Source: Pleomorphomonas carboxyditropha
Lineage (GTDB): Bacteria; Pseudomonadota; Alphaproteobacteria; Rhizobiales; Pleomorphomonadaceae
Direction of reading: 5' to 3'
DNA length: 64,000 nt
Assembly: GCF_002770725.1 (NCBI RefSeq)
Contig: NZ_NQVN01000007.1
Location: forward strand, 1 to 64,000
Below are positions 53,229 to 62,770 of this stretch, in pieces; positions within the stretch are counted from its first letter, which is position 1; each line of letters starts with the position of its first letter. The notes under the pieces were generated by a model. The model saw nothing but the letters and a program-made list of their open reading frames with translations. It was not told the origin of the DNA and ran no database searches. Position numbers and translations under genes: made by a program.

Positions 53229-54556
53229 TCAGAAAACTGTCGCTACTCGCAGCAGGCGCCGTTCTTGGCGCCGGCGTTACCACCCTGACCCTCGAGCACC
53301 GCCTGCCCGGCTTCGGGTCGGCCGTGGCCGCCGGCGTCGATACCTATCGCCAGCTCAACCTGTTCGGCGACGTGTTCGAGCGCATCCGCTCCGACTATGT
53401 CGAGGAACCCGACGAGCCGGCGCTGATCGAGGCGGCGATCAACGGCATGCTGACGTCGCTAGATCCGCATTCGAGCTACATGAATGCCAAGAGCTACCAG
53501 GACATGCAGGTCCAGACCAAGGGCGAGTTCGGCGGGCTCGGCATCGAGGTCACCATGGAGGACGGCATCGTCAAGGTGGTGACGCCGATCGACGATACGC
53601 CCGCCACCAAGGCGGGCATCCGGGCCGGCGACCTGATCACCGGCATCGACGGCACCGACGTGAAGGGCCTTACCCTCAACGAGGCGGTCGACAAGATGCG
53701 CGGGCCGGTCAACTCGTCGATCACCCTCACCGTGGTGCGCGGTACCGACAAGCCGTTCGACGTCAAGATCGTGCGCGACGTCATCAAGATGCAGTCGGTG
53801 CGCTACGAGGTGAAGGACGATGTCGGTTATATCCGCATCTCCCAGTTCACCGCCCAGACCTTCGACGGCCTCAAGACCTCGATCGACAAGATCAACGAGG
53901 CCATCCCCGAAGACAAGCTCAAGGGCTACGTGCTCGACCTGCGCAACGATCCGGGCGGGCTGCTCGACCAGGCGATCGCCGTCTCCGACGCCTTCCTCGA
54001 CAAGGGCGAAATCGTCTCGACCCGCGGCCGCCACGACGCCGATACCCGCCGCTATGCCGCCAAGACCGGCGAGCTGGTCGGCGACAAGCCGGTGATCGTG
54101 CTGATCAACGGCGGTTCGGCCTCGGCGTCGGAGATCGTCGCCGGCGCGCTGCAGGACCACCGCCGGGCGACGATCCTCGGCACGCGGTCCTTCGGCAAGG
54201 GGTCGGTGCAGACCATCATCCCGCTGGGCGCCAACGGCGCCATCCGCCTGACCACCGCCCGCTACTACACGCCGTCGGGCAACTCGATCCAGGCCAAGGG
54301 CATCCACCCCGACATCGAGGTGCTGCAGGACCTGCCCGAGGACCTCAAGGACCAGGTGACCGAGACCAAGGGCGAGGCTTCGCTGAAGGGCCATCTCAAG
54401 AGCGAGACCGAGGGCACCGAGGCCTCCGGCAGCCAGGCCTACGTGCCGCCCGATCCCAAGAACGACAAGCAGCTCAACCTGGCGCTCGACCTGCTGCGCG
54501 GGCTTCAGGCCAACGCCGCCTTCCCGCCGAAGGGCGACGATCCCGTTCCCAACTGA
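53225..54556 (+). CDS. ctpA: S41-family C-terminal processing protease
   Basis: 443 residues from the ATG at 53225, in the envC stop. A signal or anchor helix (LSLLAAGAVLGAGVTTL) is followed by a PDZ domain (about 90-170). The tail-specific protease domain has the catalytic serine in GGSASASEIVAG and the lysine in TRSFGKGSVQT. It cleaves periplasmic proteins from their C-terminus. Pairing with envC is usual in this group and suggests a cell-wall role. Confidence 0.96.
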   Translation: MIRKLSLLAAGAVLGAGVTTLTLEHRLPGFGSAVAAGVDTYRQLNLFGDVFERIRSDYVEEPDEPALIEAAINGMLTSLDPHSSYMNAKSYQDMQVQTKGEFGGLGIEVTMEDGIVKVVTPIDDTPATKAGIRAGDLITGIDGTDVKGLTLNEAVDKMRGPVNSSITLTVVRGTDKPFDVKIVRDVIKMQSVRYEVKDDVGYIRISQFTAQTFDGLKTSIDKINEAIPEDKLKGYVLDLRNDPGGLLDQAIAVSDAFLDKGEIVSTRGRHDADTRRYAAKTGELVGDKPVIVLINGGSASASEIVAGALQDHRRATILGTRSFGKGSVQTIIPLGANGAIRLTTARYYTPSGNSIQAKGIHPDIEVLQDLPEDLKDQVTETKGEASLKGHLKSETEGTEASGSQAYVPPDPKNDKQLNLALDLLRGLQANAAFPPKGDDPVPN

Positions 54557-54581
54557 GCGGGCCATGAGCCGAAAGGATGCC

Positions 54582-54604
54582 GGGCCGGAGTTCATCTCCG
54601 GCCC
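54582..54604 (+). terminator. Terminator-like hairpin after ctpA
   Basis: A perfect 9-bp stem (GGGCCGGAG, loop TTCAT, CTCCGGCCC) lies 26 bases after the ctpA stop and is followed by GTCGCGTTT. Confidence 0.65.
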
Positions 54605-54698
54605 GTCGCGTTTCAGCGGCATACCGCGCCGCCGCGGATTGAACTAAGCTCGGGAAGACCGAATCAGGGCGGCCGCCAGTAGCCGGATTTCACGCGCC

Positions 54699-55820
54699 AT
54701 GAACGACCTGACCAATCCCCTCGGCTTCGGCGGCTCCGGTGGCCGGAAGTTTCGCGTGCCGGTCGGCGCCATCGCCGCCGTCATCACGGCGAGCCTTTTC
54801 GCCGGTCTCGCCGTCTGGCTGATGGTGGTGAGCGACCCGCTCGGCGGCGAGCCTTATGCGCGCGCCAGGATCGAGACCTCCGACACCGGATACGCCCGCG
54901 TCGACATCGCCACGGTGGGCGTGAAATCGGGCACCGGCGAACTGTTGCCGCCGCCGTCCGACAGCAAGCCCGAGGCCGGCGTGCCGGTGGAAGGCCCCAC
55001 CGGCGCCGAGGTGGCGGTGGCGTTGCCGGTCGAGGCCGACACCGCGCTCATCGAGACGTCGCCTTTCGGTCCGCTGCCGCGCGTCGCCGCCGACGGCCGC
55101 AGGCCTCTGGACGTCTACGCTCGCCCGGTCCCCGGCTTCGTCGGCGCTTCGCCGAAAATCGCCATCGTGGTCGGCGATCTCGGCCTCAGCCAGACCGGGA
55201 CGCAGGAGGCGCTCGCCAAGCTGCCGCCCGAGGTCACGCTCGGCTTCGCGCCCTATGGCGCCAGCCTCGACCGCTGGACCGCCAAGGCACGGCAGGACGG
55301 CCACGAGCTCCTGCTGCAGGTGCCGCTCGAGCCCTTCGACTATCCCGACAACGACCCCGGCGAAAACACGCTACTGGTCGGCAAGGACGCGCGCCAGAAC
55401 GTCGAGAATCTGCACCGGGTGATGGGGCGCCTCACCACCTATGTCGGCATCGTCAACTACATGGGCGCCCGCTTCACCTCCGAGGCGGCCGCCCTCGACC
55501 CGGTGATGCAGGAGATCGCCCTGCGCGGGCTTCTCTATCTCGACGACGGCAGCTCGCCGCGCAGCGTTGCCGAGCAGTCGGCCGGCAAGTTCAAGACGGC
55601 CTTCGCCCGGGCCGACCTCGTCATCGACGCCATACCGACGCCGAACGAGATTACCGGCCGCCTCGCCCAGCTCGAGCAGATCGCCCGCACGCGCGGCCTC
55701 GCCGTCGGCGTCGCCAGCGCCCGGCCGGCGACGCTGAAGGCGCTTGCCGGCTGGACGAGCGGCCTCGACGGCCGCGGCATCACGCTGGTGCCGATCACCG
55801 CCGTTCCCCAGCAGAATTGA
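54699..55820 (+). CDS. Divergent polysaccharide deacetylase family protein (YibQ/DUF610)
   Basis: 373 residues. A single N-terminal membrane helix (IAAVITASLFAGLAVWLMVV) is followed by a linker rich in Gly, Pro and Val (to about 145). The deacetylase-like domain has IAIVVGDLGLSQTGTQ, LQVPLEPFDYPDNDPG and LLYLDDGSSPRSVAEQ. Function is unproved; the position after envC and ctpA suggests peptidoglycan or envelope work in the periplasm. Confidence 0.92.
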   Translation: MNDLTNPLGFGGSGGRKFRVPVGAIAAVITASLFAGLAVWLMVVSDPLGGEPYARARIETSDTGYARVDIATVGVKSGTGELLPPPSDSKPEAGVPVEGPTGAEVAVALPVEADTALIETSPFGPLPRVAADGRRPLDVYARPVPGFVGASPKIAIVVGDLGLSQTGTQEALAKLPPEVTLGFAPYGASLDRWTAKARQDGHELLLQVPLEPFDYPDNDPGENTLLVGKDARQNVENLHRVMGRLTTYVGIVNYMGARFTSEAAALDPVMQEIALRGLLYLDDGSSPRSVAEQSAGKFKTAFARADLVIDAIPTPNEITGRLAQLEQIARTRGLAVGVASARPATLKALAGWTSGLDGRGITLVPITAVPQQN

Positions 55821-55827
55821 GACTGCC

Positions 55828-56334
55828 ATGACCTCCCGAGCCGATCTTCCCTACCGCCCCTGCGCCGGGGCCGTGCTGATCAACCGCGCCGGCCTCGTCT
55901 TCGTCGGCCACCGCGCCGACCTCGAAGGCGCGCCGGAGGCCACCCCCTGGCAAATGCCCCAGGGGGGCATCGACGGCGACGAAGCGCCGCTCGACGCCGC
56001 CCGCCGCGAGCTCTGGGAGGAAACTTCGGTGCGCTCGGTCGAACTTTTGGGTGAGGCGCCGGAGTGGTATCGCTACGACGTTCCCGACGAGCTCGCCACC
56101 GGCCGCTTCCAGCGAAAGTGGCGCGGCCAGACGCAGAAGTGGTTCGCCTTCCGCTTTCTCGGCGACGACGGCGAGATCGACATCGCGCGACCGGGCGGCG
56201 GCGCCCATCCGGCCGAATTCTCCCGCTGGGCCTGGAAGCCGCTGTCCGAGGTGCCAAGCCTCGTCGTCGCCTTCAAGCGGCCGATCTACGAGAAGGTCGC
56301 CGCCGCCTTCGCCGATCTGGCGGTGCCCGCGTGA
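55828..56334 (+). CDS. rppH: RNA pyrophosphohydrolase (Nudix), first copy
   Basis: 168 residues from the ATG at 55828. The Nudix box spans PQGGIDGDEAPLDAARREL and WEETSV. The family's RKWRGQTQKWFAFRF segment is present. RppH removes pyrophosphate from the 5' end of mRNA and so starts decay. It is directly followed by a second Nudix gene of the same family. Confidence 0.95.
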   Translation: MTSRADLPYRPCAGAVLINRAGLVFVGHRADLEGAPEATPWQMPQGGIDGDEAPLDAARRELWEETSVRSVELLGEAPEWYRYDVPDELATGRFQRKWRGQTQKWFAFRFLGDDGEIDIARPGGGAHPAEFSRWAWKPLSEVPSLVVAFKRPIYEKVAAAFADLAVPA

Positions 56335-56903
56335 CCGGCCGCATTCCCGCCGCCCTCGTGCCGCCGAACCCGGCCGAGCGCGAACCGCTCTTGCCCGACC
56401 TTCCCTACAGGCCGAACGTCGGCATCTGCCTGTTCAACGCGCAAGGACTGGTGTTCGCCGGCAGAGCCTACGCCAATCCCTTCGGCTGGCCGGATCCGGA
56501 AATTTTCTCCGCCGGCGCCGACTGGGCGCTGCCGCAAGGCGGTATCGACCCCGGCGAGGACATCGTCGCGGCGGCCCGCCGCGAGCTCTGGGAGGAGACC
56601 GGCGTTAGGAGCGCCGAGCTGGTCGCCGTGACCGACGACTGGTGGAGCTACGACTTTCCCGTCCGCGGCGCCAAAATTCACAAGCTCCATCCCTTCCGCG
56701 GCCAGCGCCAGCGCTGGGTCGCCTTCCGCTTCACCGGCAGCGAGGACGAGATCACGCTGGCCGCCGCCCATACCGACGAGCCGCCGGAATTCCTCGAATG
56801 GCGCTGGCGGCCGCTGGCCGAACTGCCCAGCGTGGCTCCGCTGCATCGACGGCAGCAGTACAGACGCGTGGTGACTGCCTTCGGGGATATCGGCCCGGCT
56901 TGA
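56331..56903 (+). CDS. RNA pyrophosphohydrolase-like Nudix protein, second copy
   Basis: 190 residues from a GTG in the stop of the first copy. The Nudix box reads PQGGIDPGEDIVAAARREL and WEETGV, and FRGQRQRWVAFRF matches the RppH segment. It starts with about 20 extra residues ending in LPDLPYRPNVGICLFN. Both copies keep the box glutamates, so both should be active. The pair may split RNA decay and dinucleoside polyphosphate hydrolysis. Confidence 0.92.
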   Translation: MTGRIPAALVPPNPAEREPLLPDLPYRPNVGICLFNAQGLVFAGRAYANPFGWPDPEIFSAGADWALPQGGIDPGEDIVAAARRELWEETGVRSAELVAVTDDWWSYDFPVRGAKIHKLHPFRGQRQRWVAFRFTGSEDEITLAAAHTDEPPEFLEWRWRPLAELPSVAPLHRRQQYRRVVTAFGDIGPA

Positions 56904-56907
56904 GCCG

Positions 56908-57954
56908 TCACCGCCGGCGCCGGCCGGCCGCCTGATCGGCGGCGCGGGCGAGCGTCAACAGCGTCTCGCCGACGATGTCGGCGGAAAGCGCCGGATTGAG
57001 GCGGGCATCGCGCGCCGCCTCGCCGAGCACGACGATCGCCCTGGCGAGCCGCGCCGGCGGCCACAGGCCAAGCGCCGCCTCCACCCTGCCCTTGCGCTTG
57101 AAGAACACCGGCGGCCGGGCGCCATTGACCGCATCGGCCGGGGAAACGCCGGCATCGACGGCGGCGCGCAACTCGTCGAGCAGCATGAAATGCCGCAGCG
57201 CCGCACCGGCGATCTGGCCGGCGTCGACCCCCTCGGCCCGCGCCTTGGCCAGTCCTTCGACCAGCCCGGTCAGGGCGCCGCCGGCGGCGGCGTCGATCAC
57301 CTCATCGACGGCGAAGGTGGAACTGTCGCCGATCAGCGCCTCGACATCGGCGAGGGTAATGGCTCCGGTTCCATGGGCGTGCAGACAGAGCTTCTGGATT
57401 TCGCCGCGCGTCATCAGCCGGTCGCCGCCCAGAAGCGACACCAAGAGGGCCCGCGCCTCCGGCGCGATGGAAAGCCCGGCCGCCCTCGCCTCCTCGTCGA
57501 TCAGCGCGCCGATCGACCGCTCGTCGTCGGCAAAGCAGGGAATGGCATAGGCCCGGCTCTCCTGCTCGAACAGCACCCTCAGCGGATTGGATTTCTTGAG
57601 ATCGCCCGCCTCGACGACGATCGCCGTGTCGGGCGGCGGCTGCTTGAACAGCGCCCGGAAGCGACCGGCGAGATCGGCGCGGCCGCCACCGTCACGCAGG
57701 AGGATCGCCCGCCGGCTCGAGAACATCGACACCGCATAGGCTTCGTCGGCGAGCCGGGTCGGGTTGGCCGTCAGCTCGGACGCCTCGATGCGGACCAAGG
57801 CAAAGGGATCGCCGGGGTCGGAGAAGGCCGCGGCGATCGTTTTCGCCCGTTCGGACACCAGGCCGGTATCCGGCCCGTAGACCAGATAGAAGGCGACATC
57901 CTGCGGCGGCCGCGCGACGAGGCGATCGGCCTCCTGGGCGCGCGCCGCCACCAT
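56908..57954 (-). CDS. holA: DNA polymerase III subunit delta
   Basis: 348 residues. The N-terminal region VAFYLVYGPDTGLVSERAK (sheet and nucleotide-like fold) and middle helices (IEKLCLHAHG-type segment IQKLCLHAHGTG) match HolA. The delta subunit opens the sliding clamp. It follows lptE by 4 bases, in the common leuS-lptE-holA order. Confidence 0.93.
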   Translation of the reverse strand: MVAARAQEADRLVARPPQDVAFYLVYGPDTGLVSERAKTIAAAFSDPGDPFALVRIEASELTANPTRLADEAYAVSMFSSRRAILLRDGGGRADLAGRFRALFKQPPPDTAIVVEAGDLKKSNPLRVLFEQESRAYAIPCFADDERSIGALIDEEARAAGLSIAPEARALLVSLLGGDRLMTRGEIQKLCLHAHGTGAITLADVEALIGDSSTFAVDEVIDAAAGGALTGLVEGLAKARAEGVDAGQIAGAALRHFMLLDELRAAVDAGVSPADAVNGARPPVFFKRKGRVEAALGLWPPARLARAIVVLGEAARDARLNPALSADIVGETLLTLARAADQAAGRRRR

Positions 57955-57958
57955 CGCC

Positions 57959-58492
57959 TCAGCCCTTGCCGATCAGCGCCGAAGACAGGCGCAAGCGAAT
58001 GTCGGCCGCCGCCGCCCGGGCCGCCCGATCCTCGGCATCCTGTTGCGAGCGGACGTTGGCATAGCGCTGCGAGGTCACGTCGAAGGAAGTGGTGGTGTAG
58101 ACGTTGTCCGAGGTGACCACCCGGCCGGTGGCGATCTCGGTCAGCGTGTAGGTCGTGGTGAGCGACACCAGCTTGGCCACCGCGATGTCTTCGCTGGCCC
58201 GGATGGCGAGATCCGAGACGCGCGTCGTCAGGATGAGGTGCAGCCGATATTTCGGCGTCACCAGCGCACTGCCGCCGCGCAACTGGAAGATCAGCTCGTT
58301 CATCAACGTCTGCGCCACGCGGTCGGTCTGCGCCTCGACGGCGATCGAGGCGAGCTCCGTGACCATCGCCGGCTTGCCGCCCGCCGCCGGCGAACCGACC
58401 GGCGCATAGACGGGCCGCACCTGGCAGGCAGCGAGAAGACCGGCGACCGCCAGCAGCAGAACGCCGCGGCGAAGGAGATCAGACGACCACAT
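57959..58492 (-). CDS. lptE: LPS assembly lipoprotein LptE
   Basis: 177 residues. The lipobox LLAAC lies at residues 19-23 (Cys23 lipidated) after a hydrophobic signal. The body matches the LptE family, with [12 protein letters not shown] and [15 protein letters not shown]. LptE plugs the LptD barrel in the outer membrane. The gene overlaps leuS by 14 bases and precedes holA, the usual context. Confidence 0.93.
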   Translation of the reverse strand: MWSSDLLRRGVLLLAVAGLLAACQVRPVYAPVGSPAAGGKPAMVTELASIAVEAQTDRVAQTLMNELIFQLRGGSALVTPKYRLHLILTTRVSDLAIRASEDIAVAKLVSLTTTYTLTEIATGRVVTSDNVYTTTSFDVTSQRYANVRSQQDAEDRAARAAAADIRLRLSSALIGKG

Positions 58493-61097
58493 TGACGATC
58501 CTCTGGGCGACGACGATGACCTTCTTCGGGCTCTTGCCGTCGAGCGCCTTGATCACGGCTTCGAGCTTCAGCACCTCGGCCTCCACTTCGGAGGCGGAGG
58601 CCGTCCGCGCCACGGTAACGTCGGCGCGTTTCTTGCCGTTGACCTGCACCGGCAGCGTCACCTCGTCCTCGACGAGCAGGGCCCGGTCGACCACCGGCCA
58701 ATCGGCGAGCGCCACCAGACCGTCATGGCCGAGCGCCGCCCAGCTTTCCTCGGCGAGATGCGGCGTCATCGGCGCCATCATGCGGACGAGCAGGCCCGTC
58801 GCCTCGGTCAGCGCCGCCGCGGCGACGCCGTCGGCGGCCAGCAGCGCCTTGTCGCCGGCGAGCGCCCCGGCCAGTACGTTGACCAGCTCGTAGATCTTGG
58901 CCAGCGCCACGTTGAAGCGCAGGCCCTCGATATTCTCCTCGACGGCGAGGAGCGCCTTGTGCGCCGCCTTGCGCAGGGAGAGCGCCAGCTTGTCGCCGCC
59001 TTCGGCCCGGTCGGCGGTCGGCACCAGCTCGGAGGCCTCCGACACGATGCGCCAGACGCGCTGCAGGAAGCGGGAAGTCCCCTGGGCGCCGGCCTCGGTC
59101 CACTCGACGTCGCGCTCCGGCGGGCTGTCGGACAGCATGAACCAGCGGGCGGTATCGGCGCCGAAGCTGTCGATGATGTCGGTGGGGTCGACGGTGTTCT
59201 TCTTCGACTTCGACATCTTCTCGATCGGGCCGATCTTGACCGGTGCACCCGAGGAGAGCAGCCGCGCCTTGCGGGCGCCGGTCTCCTCGACGATCTCGAC
59301 ATCGGCCGGCGACAGCCATTCGCCGCTGTCCGACTGGTAGGTCTCGTGCACCACCATGCCCTGCGTGAACAGGCCGCGGAACGGTTCGTCGAAGCCGACG
59401 TGGCCGCATTTCTTCATGGCGCGGGTGAAGAAGCGCGAATAGAGCAGGTGCAGGATGGCGTGCTCGATGCCGCCGATATACTGGTCGACCGGCAGCCAGG
59501 CATTGACCACCTCAGGCACGGTCGGCGTCTGGGCGCGCGGCTCGGTGAAGCGGCTGTAGTACCAGGACGAATCGACGAAGGTGTCCATGGTGTCGGTTTC
59601 GCGCCGCGCCGGCTTGCCGCACTCGGGACAGACGCACCTGGTGAAGGTTGGATGCCGGTCGAGCGGATTGCCGGGGCGGTCGAACTCGACGTCCTCGGGC
59701 AGGCGGACCGGCAGGTCCTTGGCCGGCACCGGCACCACACCGCAGGTCTCGCAATGGATGACCGGGATCGGGCAGCCCCAGTAGCGCTGGCGCGAGATGC
59801 CCCAGTCGCGCAGGCGGTAGTTCACCTGCCGCCTGGCCGCCGGCGCGCCGTGAAGCGTCGTCGCCTCGAGCTTGCTCGCCACGAGGTCCTTGGCCGCCTC
59901 GACGTCCATGCCGTCGAGGAAATCGGAGTTGAACAGCTTGCCGTCCTCGGTATAGGCGATATCGCCCACCACGAAGGCGGCGGGATCGGCGCCTTCGGGC
60001 AGCACCACCGGCGTGACGGTGAGATGGTATTTGCGGGCGAAATCCAGGTCGCGCTGATCGTGCGCCGGGCAGCCGAAGATGGCGCCGGTGCCGTAGTCCA
60101 AGAGCACGAAATTGGCGATGTAGACCGGATAGCTCCTGCCGTTGAACGGGTGCTTCACCGAAAGGCCGGTCGCAAGGCCCTTCTTCTCGGCCGTCTCCAG
60201 CGCCGCCGCCGAGGTGCCGATGCGCCGGCACTCGTCGCAGAAGGCGGCGACCGCCGGATCCCCTTCGGAGAGCGCCTTCGCCACCGGATGATCGGCGGAC
60301 AATGCCAAGAAGCTCATGCCGAACAGCGTGTCCGGACGGGTGGTGAACACCTCGATGGTCGGCTCGCCGGCCACCGCCGGTCCGTCGATCTCGAACCGAA
60401 CCCTCAGGCCCTCCGACCGGCCGATCCAGTTCTTCTGCATGGTCCGGACCTTTTCCGGCCAGCGGTCGAGCGTATCGAGGGCGGAGAGCAGCTCGTCGGA
60501 ATAGTCGGAGATCTTCAGGAACCACTGCGTCAGCTCGCGCTGCTCGACCAGCGCGCCTGAGCGCCAGCCCCTCCCGTCGATCACCTGCTCGTTGGCGAGC
60601 ACGGTCATGTCGACCGGGTCCCAGTTGACCTTGGACTTCTTGCGGTCGACGAGGCCGGCCTTCATGAAATCGAGGAACAGCTTCTGCTGCTGCGTGTAGT
60701 AGTCCTCGTCGCAGGTGGCGAACTCGCGGCTCCAGTCGAGCGACAGACCCATGCTCTTCAGCTGGCCGCGCATGGTGGCGATGTTCTCGTAGGTCCACGT
60801 CTTGGGATGGACGTGGCCCTTCATCGCTGCATTCTCGGCCGGCATGCCGAACGCGTCCCAGCCCATGGGATGCAGCACGTTGAAGCCCTTGACGCGCTTA
60901 TAGCGGGCCACCACGTCGCCCATGGTGTAATTGCGCACGTGCCCCATGTGGATGCGGCCGGACGGATAGGGGAACATCTCGAGCACGTAATACTTGGGAC
61001 GCGGATCGTCGTTCTTCGTCTCGAACACCCTGGCCTCGGTCCAGGCCCTCTGCCAGCGCGTTTCCGCTTCGCGCGCATTATATCGCTCGGTCGCCAT
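58479..61097 (-). CDS. leuS: Leucyl-tRNA synthetase
   Basis: 872 residues, a normal length. The HIGH-type motif is [11 protein letters not shown] (near 43), the KMSKS motif is [10 protein letters not shown] (near 635), and the connective editing domain contains TTRPDTLFG. Zinc cysteines are in [10 protein letters not shown] and CPECGKP. It charges tRNA-Leu. Confidence 0.98.
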   Translation of the reverse strand: MATERYNAREAETRWQRAWTEARVFETKNDDPRPKYYVLEMFPYPSGRIHMGHVRNYTMGDVVARYKRVKGFNVLHPMGWDAFGMPAENAAMKGHVHPKTWTYENIATMRGQLKSMGLSLDWSREFATCDEDYYTQQQKLFLDFMKAGLVDRKKSKVNWDPVDMTVLANEQVIDGRGWRSGALVEQRELTQWFLKISDYSDELLSALDTLDRWPEKVRTMQKNWIGRSEGLRVRFEIDGPAVAGEPTIEVFTTRPDTLFGMSFLALSADHPVAKALSEGDPAVAAFCDECRRIGTSAAALETAEKKGLATGLSVKHPFNGRSYPVYIANFVLLDYGTGAIFGCPAHDQRDLDFARKYHLTVTPVVLPEGADPAAFVVGDIAYTEDGKLFNSDFLDGMDVEAAKDLVASKLEATTLHGAPAARRQVNYRLRDWGISRQRYWGCPIPVIHCETCGVVPVPAKDLPVRLPEDVEFDRPGNPLDRHPTFTRCVCPECGKPARRETDTMDTFVDSSWYYSRFTEPRAQTPTVPEVVNAWLPVDQYIGGIEHAILHLLYSRFFTRAMKKCGHVGFDEPFRGLFTQGMVVHETYQSDSGEWLSPADVEIVEETGARKARLLSSGAPVKIGPIEKMSKSKKNTVDPTDIIDSFGADTARWFMLSDSPPERDVEWTEAGAQGTSRFLQRVWRIVSEASELVPTADRAEGGDKLALSLRKAAHKALLAVEENIEGLRFNVALAKIYELVNVLAGALAGDKALLAADGVAAAALTEATGLLVRMMAPMTPHLAEESWAALGHDGLVALADWPVVDRALLVEDEVTLPVQVNGKKRADVTVARTASASEVEAEVLKLEAVIKALDGKSPKKVIVVAQRIVNVVV

Positions 61098-61223
61098 CGT
61101 CTCGTCTTCTGTCCTGATCCACGCCTGTCGCGGGCCGGCAGCGCCAAAGGCATGCGGCCACGCGAAAAACTCACGGCATGACCATCATCAGAAACGGTCC
61201 CTAGGGTCAATGCTCTGGAGCAC

Positions 61224-61251
61224 CGCGGCCGGCGTTTTCCGTCCGGCCGCG
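61224..61251 (-). terminator. Hairpin after the NmrA-type gene
   Basis: A perfect 9-bp stem (CGCGGCCGG, 10-base loop, CCGGCCGCG) lies about 30 bases downstream of the NmrA-type stop. There is no T-run. It sits in the 182-base gap before leuS, which shows nothing else. Confidence 0.4.
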
Positions 61252-61279
61252 GCAGGATCGATGGAATCGAACAACGAAA

Positions 61280-62122
61280 TCAGGCGCCGACGAAGTCGGT
61301 GGCGTGATCCTTGACGAAGGTCTCGAAGAAACGGGGCGGCCGGCCGGTCATCTTCTCGACGGCCGGGCTGACGATCGACGCCTTGCCGTCGCGGATGGTG
61401 TCGAACTCGGCGACGCGCTCGGCGATCAACTGTTCCGGCACGCCTTCGGCGGCGAGGCGCGCCTCGTAATCGGCGGCGGCGATCGGCCGGAAGGCGATCG
61501 GCCGGCCGGTGACGTGGCTCATCACCTCGGCGGCGCGCGACAAGGGAATGGCGGCGGGGCCGGTGAGCACCAGCGTCTGGCCGTCGAAGTCGGAGCCGGT
61601 CAGCGCCGCCGCCGCCGCGGCCGCCACGTCGCGGCCGTCGACGAAGCTGATCAGTCCCTCGTCGGTCGGCAGCGCCAGCTCGCCCTTCCGGACGTCGTCC
61701 TTCCAGACGGTGCGGAAATTGTCGGCGAACCAGTTGGCCCTGAGGATAACGAAGGGCAGGCCGGAATTCTCGAGGACCAGTTCGAGACGGCGATAGGGAT
61801 TGTCGTCGGAAACGTCGGCGGCGATGGTGGACAGCAGCACCGCCTTGATCTTGCGGTCGACCACATGCCGCATCACCGGCATCAAGGCGGCGATGACGTC
61901 GAGCGGCGCCGACGGCATCAGGACAAAGACACGGTCGACTCCCTCGAACAGCGGCGCGATGCTGGTCGGATCGCGGAAATCGAAGCGCAGGACCTCGGCA
62001 TCCGGATGCGTCTGCCCGTCCAGGGCGGCTGCCTTCACGGTTTCGCCTTTCGCCACCAGTTCGGAAACGACCAGCTGACCGATAGTGCCGGTGGCGCCGA
62101 GAACGAGGATGCTGTCTGCCAT
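61280..62122 (-). CDS. NmrA-family NAD(P)-binding oxidoreductase
   Basis: 280 residues. The N-terminal Rossmann motif is VLGATGTIGQLVV, and the C-terminal part has LTGPAAIPLSRAAEVM, as in quinone oxidoreductase QorB and NmrA-like proteins. It lacks an obvious Tyr-x3-Lys pair, so it may be a redox sensor or reductase. It stands alone; function is unknown. Confidence 0.88.
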   Translation of the reverse strand: MADSILVLGATGTIGQLVVSELVAKGETVKAAALDGQTHPDAEVLRFDFRDPTSIAPLFEGVDRVFVLMPSAPLDVIAALMPVMRHVVDRKIKAVLLSTIAADVSDDNPYRRLELVLENSGLPFVILRANWFADNFRTVWKDDVRKGELALPTDEGLISFVDGRDVAAAAAAALTGSDFDGQTLVLTGPAAIPLSRAAEVMSHVTGRPIAFRPIAAADYEARLAAEGVPEQLIAERVAEFDTIRDGKASIVSPAVEKMTGRPPRFFETFVKDHATDFVGA

Positions 62123-62179
62123 GAGGGGCTCCGTCAGAAAGTCAGATCCGGCCGGACGGCCGGCGGAAGAAACAACGCC

Positions 62180-62689
62180 TCACCCCGCATCGGGTTCCCG
62201 CCGCCGACCGATCTCGACCGCCTCCGCCAGACGGTCGATCTCGCGATCGGCGAAAACGGAAAGACCATGCGCGGCAAGAAGCACCGCGGTAACGCCGGCA
62301 CCGCCGATCCGCCGCCCGGAGAAGCTGCCGTCGTAGATATCGAGACTGCCGCAGGACGGGCTGCGATCGATGAGCAGCGCGTAAGCGCAACCGCCCCTCC
62401 GGGCAAGATCGAGCGCCGCTTCGGCGCCGGCGACGAAGGCGGCGGTCACGTCTTCGCCGGTGGCGGTCATCACGCGCGCCCGTCCCGCCAGCACGTCGGC
62501 GCCGGAACCGCCGACGATCTCCGCCGGCGGCCGCGGTACCGGCAGGCCGCCCAGGAGCTCGGGACAGAGCGGCACCAGCCGGCCTTCGGTCTGCCAGCGG
62601 TCGACGCGCGGGTCGGCCAGCAGCTTGCCGGCGCCGTCGTAGCGAACCGGCCGGCCGATCAGGCAGGCGGAGATCAGGATGCGGTCCAT
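62180..62689 (-). CDS. DUF523-family protein
   Basis: 169 residues from the ATG at 62689 (MDRILISACLIG), the usual family start; an ATG six codons earlier is possible. The conserved cysteines are in ISACLIG, PLCPELLGG and DRSPSCGS. The family is of unknown biochemical function, with a thiol-rich pocket. It is read on the same strand as ftsK after a terminator. Confidence 0.9.
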   Translation of the reverse strand: MDRILISACLIGRPVRYDGAGKLLADPRVDRWQTEGRLVPLCPELLGGLPVPRPPAEIVGGSGADVLAGRARVMTATGEDVTAAFVAGAEAALDLARRGGCAYALLIDRSPSCGSLDIYDGSFSGRRIGGAGVTAVLLAAHGLSVFADREIDRLAEAVEIGRRREPDAG

Positions 62690-62710
62690 CGGCACCACCG
62701 GCGGCATGCG

Positions 62711-62748
62711 AAAAGGGCGTCTTCCTGAGTACGGAAGACGCCCCTTTT
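62711..62748 (-). terminator. Strong terminator after ftsK (can act both ways)
   Basis: The 11-bp perfect stem GGGCGTCTTCC / GGAAGACGCCC has a 7-base loop and is flanked by AAAA and TTTT. It stops ftsK transcription on the minus strand, and on the plus strand would also end in TTTT. Confidence 0.85.
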
Positions 62749-62770
62749 GTCTCGTTCCGAGAGGCCGCCG

